A stretch of DNA of 64,000 nucleotides from NCBI RefSeq assembly GCF_025499425.1, contig NZ_JAIMCB010000001.1:1-64000 (forward strand), in the 5' to 3' direction. Positions 58,883 to 64,000 of this stretch are shown piece after piece. A program made the translations under genes and the position numbers. The DNA is from Acidiferrimicrobium sp. IK. Its GTDB lineage: Bacteria > Actinomycetota > Acidimicrobiia > Acidimicrobiales > Palsa-688. The notes below the pieces were generated by a model. It saw only the letters and a program-made list of their open reading frames with translations. It had not been told where the DNA came from and ran no database searches. The first letter of the stretch is position 1, and every line of letters begins with the position of its first letter.

Positions 58883-59887
58883 CTAGAGCCGGTTGACCAC
58901 GGTGAACGACACCAGGAGCTGCCCGTCGTCCCCCATGAGCACGCACTCCAAGCCCTTCGGGAGCATGGCGATGAGATGGCGGTTGGGTTCGTTCAGGTCG
59001 TCCTCGTAGGGCGAGAACGCGCCGACGGCCGGAGGTCCGGGGATCACCGTGACGCTGTAGGTGACCGCGCCGGCGTCTTGGATGACCGTCGACTTGGCCA
59101 GCTTCTCCACCTGGTGCAGGTGCTCGGAGTTGGCCGTCTTGGAGATCGGAGCCAGGTTGCGCAGATCGTTGCCGGGGCCGCCGAGGTTGTCGTTTAGCAA
59201 GTGGCCCTGCACCATGTACTTCGTCCACCAAGGGTCCCCGGTCGGCCACCAGGACGGCTTCACGCTCGGAGAAGTGCCGTTGGGGGTGTGGTTCCAGTCG
59301 AGGATGTCCACCGCCATGCCGGTGGCGTAGCCGCTCACCGGGTCGATCGGGCTGAACTCCGACTGCCCGTAGAGCGGGGTGCCCCCGCGCGACTGGAGCT
59401 GGCCGACCACCGAGAAGTCAGGCTTTTTGCCCTTCTTACCGGAGATCACCGCCACCATCGCCCGCGAGCTGGGCGCCTTGGCCTTCTTCTTGGTCACGCC
59501 CTTCGAGGCGGTCTTCTTCTTCGTGGTAGCCGCGGGGTTCGACTTGGCCCGCTGCACGAGCAGACCGGCCGGCGGGCCCTGGCCCTCGGCGAGCAGCCGG
59601 TTGGCGACCCGGTTACCGGCGAGGCGCTGGAGCTGGAGCAGGGGCGCGGCACCTTCCCAGGGGCGACGCGCCGCGACCTCCGCTTTCCCCGCCGGGGTGG
59701 TCGACGGACTTGCGCTCTGACGCTGTTCGTGAGTCGCGATGCGCCGGAGCGTACCTGTCCTCAGCCTCGGCCGGGCGGGCGAATCTCCACGGTGTCGGGG
59801 TTGGTGCCCGACACTTCCACGCCCTTCCAGAACGCGACGTAGTCCTTGATCGGGGCCGCCGCCTCGAACGGCTCGGGGTAGTACCAC
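58883..59887 (-). CDS. eCIS-cargo-like protein with nuclease-type C terminus
   Basis: The N-terminal part carries PLLQLQRLAGNRVANRLL and a nearby LLVQRA, the LQRLAGNRAV...VQR pattern seen in proteins associated with extracellular contractile injection systems (DUF4157-type cargo). A Lys-rich linker follows, then a C-terminal domain with YMVQGHLLNDNLGGPGNDLR, NLAPISKTANSEHLHQVEKL, resembling DNA/RNA non-specific endonuclease families. The conserved part has no ATG, GTG or TTG; the only standard start, GTG 59887, lies 127 nt inside the DUF427 gene. A rare start codon or lost start is possible. No eCIS gene is in the window. Confidence 0.7.
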   Translation of the reverse strand: MVLPRAVRGGGPDQGLRRVLEGRGSVGHQPRHRGDSPARPRLRTGTLRRIATHEQRQSASPSTTPAGKAEVAARRPWEGAAPLLQLQRLAGNRVANRLLAEGQGPPAGLLVQRAKSNPAATTKKKTASKGVTKKKAKAPSSRAMVAVISGKKGKKPDFSVVGQLQSRGGTPLYGQSEFSPIDPVSGYATGMAVDILDWNHTPNGTSPSVKPSWWPTGDPWWTKYMVQGHLLNDNLGGPGNDLRNLAPISKTANSEHLHQVEKLAKSTVIQDAGAVTYSVTVIPGPPAVGAFSPYEDDLNEPNRHLIAMLPKGLECVLMGDDGQLLVSFTVVNRL

Positions 59888-60090
59888 GCGGCGTCGGGGT
59901 TGGTGTCACCGCCGGCGACGACGCTGTAGTAGCTGGCGTCTCCCTTCCAGGGGCAGTGGGTGTGGGTGTCGCTCGGCTTGAGGACCCCCTCGGCGACGTC
60001 CGACGCCGGGAAGTACTGGTTGCCCTCCACCAGGATCGTGTGGTCGCTCTCGGCCAGGGTGGCGCCGTTCCATGTGGCCCGTACTGTCAT
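59761..60090 (-). CDS. DUF427-domain protein
   Basis: This 109-residue protein is a small beta-rich DUF427 protein: MTVRATWNGATLAESDHTIL, YFPASDVAEGVLKPSDTHTH, then CPWKGDASYYSVVAGGD and AAWYYPEPFEAAAPIKDYVA. The H-x-H-C-P-W-K-G block is the family hallmark. ATG 60090 (MTVRATW) is the natural start. Its 3' end overlaps the 5' part of the cargo-like frame. The function is unknown. Confidence 0.9.
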   Translation of the reverse strand: MTVRATWNGATLAESDHTILVEGNQYFPASDVAEGVLKPSDTHTHCPWKGDASYYSVVAGGDTNPDAAWYYPEPFEAAAPIKDYVAFWKGVEVSGTNPDTVEIRPPGRG

Positions 60091-60201
60091 GCCCAGTACA
60101 ACGCCGGGCCGGACCGGCCATTCCCTCGGGCCGGCCATTCCCTCGAGGCCGCCATCTCACGGCGGCCATTCCGGTGGTGCCGCTGTAGCGTCGGCTCCGT
60201 G

Positions 60202-61635
60202 ATGGAGTATGCGGTGGCAGGGGTCGAAGGGGCGTTGGCGGCCGGAGCCCGGTACGCCGACGCCCGGGTGATGATCCGCCGGAGCGAGTCGATGTCGGCG
60301 CAGAACGGCCACATCGAAGGCCTCGACCAGCGCGAGCAGGCCGGTGTCGGCGTCCGGGCCCTGATCGGCTCGTCGTGGGGGTTCTTCGCCACTGCCGAGC
60401 TGACCGCCGCCGCGGCCCGGGCGGCGGGGACCGTCGCCGCGGAGACGGCGAAGGCGTCGGCTCTGGTGCCGGGCCCCCCTCTGGAGCTGGCACCGGTAGA
60501 GGCGGTGCAGGCCCACTGGGAGAGTGTGTGCGTGGAGGACCCGCTGTCGGTGCCGCTGTCGGAGAAGGGCGACCTGCTCGTGACCGTGACCGCAGTCGGC
60601 CGCCACGCCGGCGCGCAGCTGGCCCAGGCCCACTACGAGGTGTGGGACACCGAGAAGTGGTTCGCCTCCAGCGAGGGGGCCCGCATCTCGCAGCGCATCC
60701 GCGAGTGCGGCACCGGGATGTCGGTCACCGCGATCGGTGACGGGGAGACCCAACGCCGCTCCTACCCGGGCATCCGGGGACAGGTCGGGACGCGGGGATG
60801 GGAGCTGATCCGGGAGATCGACCTGGTGGGAAACGCGGCGCGCATCGGCGAGGAAGCCGTCGCGCTGCTCTCCGCTCCGGTGTGCCCGGAGGTCACCACC
60901 GACCTCATCCTCGGTTCCGAGCAGATGGCTCTGCAGATCCACGAGTCGGTCGGCCACGCCACCGAGCTGGACCGGATCCTCGGCTGGGAAGCCGCCTTCG
61001 CCGGGACGTCATGGCTAGACCTGGCCCAGATGGGCTCGCTGCGGTTCGGCTCGGAGCTGATGAATATCACCGCCGACGCCACCATCCCCGGCGCCCTCGG
61101 TTCCTTCGGCTACGACGACGAGGGCACTCCGGCCCGAAGCGTTGACATCGTCAAGGACGGCATCTGGGTGGGCGTCCTCTCCGGGCGGGACTCCGCCGCG
61201 CTGGCCGGGATCCCCTGCGGCGGGATGGTGCGCGCCGACGGCCACGACCGGATCCCGATGGTGCGCATGACCAACATCGGCCTGCTGCCCGGCCCCCACT
61301 CGCTCGAGCAGATGATCGCGGAGACCGCCGACGGGGTGATGATGGACACCAACCGTTCGTGGTCGATCGACGACCGGCGCCTCAACTTCCAGTTCGGCTG
61401 CGAGATCGGCTGGGAGATCAAGGACGGCCGCCGGGGACGCATGCTGCGCAACCCGACCTACACCGGTATCAGCCCGCAGTTCTGGGGGTCGATGGACATG
61501 GTCGGCGGCCCCTCCGAGCTGGTCGCCTGGGGAACGCCCAACTGCGGGAAGGGCCAACCCATGCAGGTAGGCCACACCGGCCATCCGGCGGTACCTTGCC
61601 GGTTCCGGGGTGTGCGCGTCGGCGTGCGCGGCTAG
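60202..61635 (+). CDS. tldD: TldD-family metalloprotease
   Basis: This 477-residue protein matches TldD, the zinc-binding half of the TldD/TldE protease that trims peptide substrates including modified leader peptides. The HExxxH motif is LQIHESVGHATELDRILG near residue 254; YDDEGTPARSVDIVKDGIWV and LNFQFGCEIGWEIKDGRRGR follow, as in the family. The start is ATG 60202 (or GTG 60199). No tldE/pmbA gene lies within the window on either side. Confidence 0.92.
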   Translation: MEYAVAGVEGALAAGARYADARVMIRRSESMSAQNGHIEGLDQREQAGVGVRALIGSSWGFFATAELTAAAARAAGTVAAETAKASALVPGPPLELAPVEAVQAHWESVCVEDPLSVPLSEKGDLLVTVTAVGRHAGAQLAQAHYEVWDTEKWFASSEGARISQRIRECGTGMSVTAIGDGETQRRSYPGIRGQVGTRGWELIREIDLVGNAARIGEEAVALLSAPVCPEVTTDLILGSEQMALQIHESVGHATELDRILGWEAAFAGTSWLDLAQMGSLRFGSELMNITADATIPGALGSFGYDDEGTPARSVDIVKDGIWVGVLSGRDSAALAGIPCGGMVRADGHDRIPMVRMTNIGLLPGPHSLEQMIAETADGVMMDTNRSWSIDDRRLNFQFGCEIGWEIKDGRRGRMLRNPTYTGISPQFWGSMDMVGGPSELVAWGTPNCGKGQPMQVGHTGHPAVPCRFRGVRVGVRG

Positions 61636-61657
61636 GCCGAGCTGGCATCATGGGGTC

Positions 61658-61892
61658 GTGGCCCGGGGGCTCCAGCTCACCTTCGACTGCACCGACCCGC
61701 ACCGCCTCGCCGGCTGGTGGGCGGCGCTGCTCGGCGGGAAGGTCGAGGACAACCATTCGAATCGACGGCGGCTGTTCTTCGCCGGAGCGGGTGGTCGAGG
61801 CCGGCGGGACCTTCGTCAGGTTCGCCAGCCATCCCGGTCACCGCTGGGCGGTCATGCAGGACCCCGAAGGCAACGAGTTCTGTCTGCACTAG
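61658..61892 (+). pseudogene. VOC-family gene remnant with frameshift
   Basis: GTG 61658 opens a VOC-like N terminus (RGLQLTFDCTDPHRLAGWWA, ALLGGKVEDN) that goes out of frame after about 30 codons; the C-terminal half (RVVEAGGTFVRFASHPGHRW, AVMQDPEGNEFCLH) continues in another frame to the stop at 61890-61892. A central piece is missing. It is a broken glyoxalase-like gene. Confidence 0.75.
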
Positions 61893-61897
61893 GCGGA

Positions 61898-61925
61898 CCG
61901 CCAGTTTTCATGTGAAAACTGGCGG
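61898..61925. repeat. Perfect palindrome before the HNH gene
   Basis: Arms CCGCCAGTTTTCA and TGAAAACTGGCGG (13 bp each) with a 2-base centre. It may end transcription of the VOC remnant or be an element tied to the 13E12 gene, which holds a similar TTTTCACGTGAA inside. Confidence 0.8.
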
Positions 61926-62041
61926 GGTCGGCGTCGCCGCCGGTGCCGGTGCCGGTCGGACTGTCACAGGGGGATCATAGAATTGGGGAAGTGATCGGCC
62001 CCGGCGGGCCCTTGCATCCGAACGGTGTGGAGGGTCGCGGG

Positions 62042-63214
62042 ATGGTCGAGGTGGTGGGATCGGGGGAGTGGCTGGTCGAGGGCCGCCGCCGGCTGGATGT
62101 GGGCGAGGCGGCATGGCTGTCGGGGCTGGCGGTGTTCGACCGCGAGGAGGGCTGGGCGCTCGACGGGTACGCCTCCTGCCCGGATTGGCTGGTGGCCCGG
62201 GCCGGGATGGGTCGGAGCGTCGCCTACGAGAAGTGCCGGGTGGCGCGGGAGCTGGCCCGTCGCCCGGTGCTGGCGGCGGCGTTCGAGGAGGGGAGTGTGT
62301 CGTATTGCGCGGTGCGGGCGATGACTAGGGCGGAAGGTACCAGCACGGAGGTGGACGAGGCGCTGGTGGACGTCGCGGTGGCGGGCACTGTGGCGGACGT
62401 CGAGGCGACGGTGAGGACCTACAAGCTGTACCAGTCGCAGGAGAAGCGCCCGGGGGCGGCACGCCGGCCGTCGCGGGGGCTGAAGATCCGGCCGCTGCCC
62501 GACGGGATGGCCCGCATCGAGATCGTCGTTTCGGAGGTGGAGGCGGCGGAGGTGGAGGCGGCGCTCAGGGCGATTACGGAGCGCCCCGGCGCCGACGGCG
62601 GTGAGACCGGTGAGACCCGTGAGACCGGTGAGGAGTTTTCACGTGAAGACTCGACGGCGGGGCACGAGGAGAGGCCGTCGTGGTTCGAGCTGCGGGCGGA
62701 CGGGTTCATGGAACTGGTCCGCGGCGGCCTCGGGGATTGGGCCAGTGGCGCCGACCGTCACATGGTGCACCTAGTGGTGCGGGAAGGGGTCTGCCGGGTG
62801 TTGGGCGGCGCCCCTGTGGGGCCGGCGGAGACGGCCAGGATCATGTGCGACTGTTCGCATGTCACCCATGTGGAGTCGCCCGCCGGCGAGCCCCTAGCGC
62901 TGGGCCGAAGGCAGCGGGTGTGGAGCGTCGCGCAGCGCCGGGCGGTGACGGTGCGCGACTCCGGGAGGTGCCGGTGGCCCGGATGCGACCGGACCCGTGT
63001 CGACATCCACCATCTGCTCCCCTGGGACGACGGCGGGGTGACCGACGTCGGCAACGGTGTGGCGCTGTGCCCCCAGCGCCACACCTGCCTGCACTCGGGG
63101 TTCTACGCGACCGGCGACCCCAACGGGACCCTGGCGTTCCACCGGCGCTCCGGTCTGGCTATTGGCACCAGCACCGCCGGTATTGCCGGTAGGGTCCCGG
63201 CATGGCTGCCGTGA
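62042..63214 (+). CDS. HNH endonuclease, 13E12/DUF222 family
   Basis: This 390-residue protein is typical of the actinobacterial 13E12 repeat family. A DUF222 region (RAGMGRSVAYEKCRVARELA, FEEGSVSYCAVRAMTRAEGT) precedes a C-terminal HNH nuclease (RCRWPGCDRTRVDIHHLLPW, DDGGVTDVGNGVALCPQRHT, CLHSG). A hypervariable linker (about residues 187-210) is encoded by GTGAGACCN repeats and a palindrome. ATG 62042 is taken as start. These genes are often multi-copy and mobile-like. Confidence 0.92.
   Translation: MVEVVGSGEWLVEGRRRLDVGEAAWLSGLAVFDREEGWALDGYASCPDWLVARAGMGRSVAYEKCRVARELARRPVLAAAFEEGSVSYCAVRAMTRAEGTSTEVDEALVDVAVAGTVADVEATVRTYKLYQSQEKRPGAARRPSRGLKIRPLPDGMARIEIVVSEVEAAEVEAALRAITERPGADGGETGETRETGEEFSREDSTAGHEERPSWFELRADGFMELVRGGLGDWASGADRHMVHLVVREGVCRVLGGAPVGPAETARIMCDCSHVTHVESPAGEPLALGRRQRVWSVAQRRAVTVRDSGRCRWPGCDRTRVDIHHLLPWDDGGVTDVGNGVALCPQRHTCLHSGFYATGDPNGTLAFHRRSGLAIGTSTAGIAGRVPAWLP
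62601..62652 (+). repeat. 9-bp repeats and palindrome inside the HNH gene
   Basis: GTGAGACCG/C occurs three and a half times (62601-62632), followed by the near-palindrome GAGTTTTCAC/GTGAAGACTC at 62633-62652, which shares TTTTCA-YG-TGAA with the palindrome at 61898-61925. Confidence 0.75.
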
Positions 63215-63230
63215 GGCGGAGAGCCGGCGG

Positions 63231-64000
63231 GTGATCAGGCACGCCGACGAGGAACGACTCCGACGCCTGGTCGGGGCGGCCACGATGGTCCGAGGGCTGC
63301 GCTACGCGGCGACGGGCCGGGTGACCCGCTGCGAGTGGGACGCATCTGGGCTGTCCGCGGTCGGGGAGGTGACCGGCACGTCGTCGTCGCCTTACAAGGT
63401 GTCGGTGCAGCTCACCCGCCGCAGCGACTCGACGCTGGCCGATGTCGAGGCCCGCTGCACCTGCCCGGTCGGGTTCAACTGCAAGCACGCAGTGGCGATC
63501 ATGCTGGCGGACCTCCCCAAGCACGCCGCCGCCGACCGGCCCCCGGCCCCTTCCTCCCCGCCAGCCCCTTCCTTCCCGCCAGCCCTGCGCCTGCTCCCGC
63601 GCGACGCCAGCCCGGCGCCGGCGCGGGAGTCGGGGTGGGACGAGCCGCTCCGGGCGCTCCTCGCCTCCGACCGGGAGCCACCCGTCGGCCAAGACGCCGA
63701 CGGGGAGGGCGCCGGCGAGCTGGCGATCCAGTTCGAGCTGGTCAGCGCCAGGCCGTCCTACGGGTACCGCCAGGCGGGGCGGGGGCCGGGCATCCGGCTC
63801 CGGCCGGTGGTGCGCAGCCACGCCGGCAACTGGGTGCGCACCGGGATCTCCTGGGGGCGCCTCGACTACTACGGTTACGCGGAGTTCCCCTCGCCGGCAC
63901 GGGCCGCGCAGCTGGCGCTGCTGCGGGAACTGCGGGCCCTGCACCACGCCGTAGGCGGCGGCTCTCCCTGGGCGGGGGCCGGTGACGAGGTGGTGTGGCT
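63231..64000 (+). CDS. SWIM zinc-finger protein, N-terminal part
   Basis: This frame is open to the window end, so the protein is cut off. It has a SWIM zinc finger with the CxCx(n)CxH pattern in ARCTCPVGFNCKHAVAIMLA near residue 81, then a Pro-rich linker and an alpha/beta region (AIQFELVSARPSYGYRQAGR, NWVRTGISWGRLDYYGYAEF). This layout matches the N terminus of SWIM-containing Snf2-type helicases, though the helicase part is not visible. GTG 63231 is taken as start. Confidence 0.85.
   Translation, partial: MIRHADEERLRRLVGAATMVRGLRYAATGRVTRCEWDASGLSAVGEVTGTSSSPYKVSVQLTRRSDSTLADVEARCTCPVGFNCKHAVAIMLADLPKHAAADRPPAPSSPPAPSFPPALRLLPRDASPAPARESGWDEPLRALLASDREPPVGQDADGEGAGELAIQFELVSARPSYGYRQAGRGPGIRLRPVVRSHAGNWVRTGISWGRLDYYGYAEFPSPARAAQLALLRELRALHHAVGGGSPWAGAGDEVVW

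Overview
The window is a 64-kb piece of chromosome from a high-G+C actinobacterium. The genes use G/C-ending third codons, frequent GTG starts and 4-bp GTGA/ATGA overlaps. Two neighbouring enzymes belong to mycothiol-dependent families and one SDR looks mycofactocin-coupled; both cofactors are typical of actinobacteria. The mix of DUF1214/SDR/sulfotransferase genes, a tandem Lrp regulator and a 13E12-type HNH gene would fit an Acidimicrobiia-like or other environmental actinobacterium, but no rRNA or marker gene is present to settle this.

Region 1 (1-11.5 kb) is partly decayed and accessory. It holds a lone LivF-type ATPase, a broken Fic gene, an AAA_14/DUF4143 ATPase preceded by three 23-bp-period direct repeats, a tRNA-Gly(CCC) 3' fragment that looks like an integration scar, an ArsR/SRPBCC/RibD-like operon, a second 23-bp-period repeat array resembling IS21-type ends, and remnants of PIN, NTF2-like and methyltransferase genes. 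Within it lies an intact set of P450, TetR, zinc alcohol dehydrogenase and nitrobindin genes.

Region 2 (11.5-32.6 kb) is ordinary chromosome: a secreted CocE-type hydrolase, MarR/MFS, cell-envelope proteins, SDRs, a TetR gene facing a reductase across twin operators, a Clp-N/HTH protein, a DUF1059-EAL pair, a DUF1214/SDR/sulfotransferase operon, a sulfur-relay operon (SQR-like, TusE/DsrC-like, DsrE-like) and a DrrAB-type ABC exporter.

Region 3 (32.6-52 kb) has a cyclic-di-GMP theme: GGDEF-EAL, PAS-GGDEF and EAL-DICT genes, adding to the EAL-CBS gene at 20.7 kb. Three of these four genes carry the same FliA/WhiG-like promoter (YHWAG-N15-GCCGAyMD, best copy TCAAG-N15-GCCGATAA). The region also holds PPK2, a tandem Lrp regulator facing a DHA2 exporter, a secreted beta-propeller-like protein, a GntR-controlled catabolic operon (FAH, alpha/beta hydrolase, amidohydrolase), and a seven-gene Mrp/Mbh-type antiporter operon with no MrpA NuoL-like gene.

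Region 4 (52-64 kb) holds stress and protein-quality genes (PRC barrel, MsrA, S9 peptidase, SMP-30, two mycothiol-type enzymes, VOC proteins), a nuclease-like protein with the N-terminal signature of extracellular contractile injection system cargo, TldD without TldE, a 13E12/DUF222 HNH gene with palindromes, and the start of a SWIM-domain protein cut by the window edge.

All assignments come from reading sequence motifs by eye; no database search was run.
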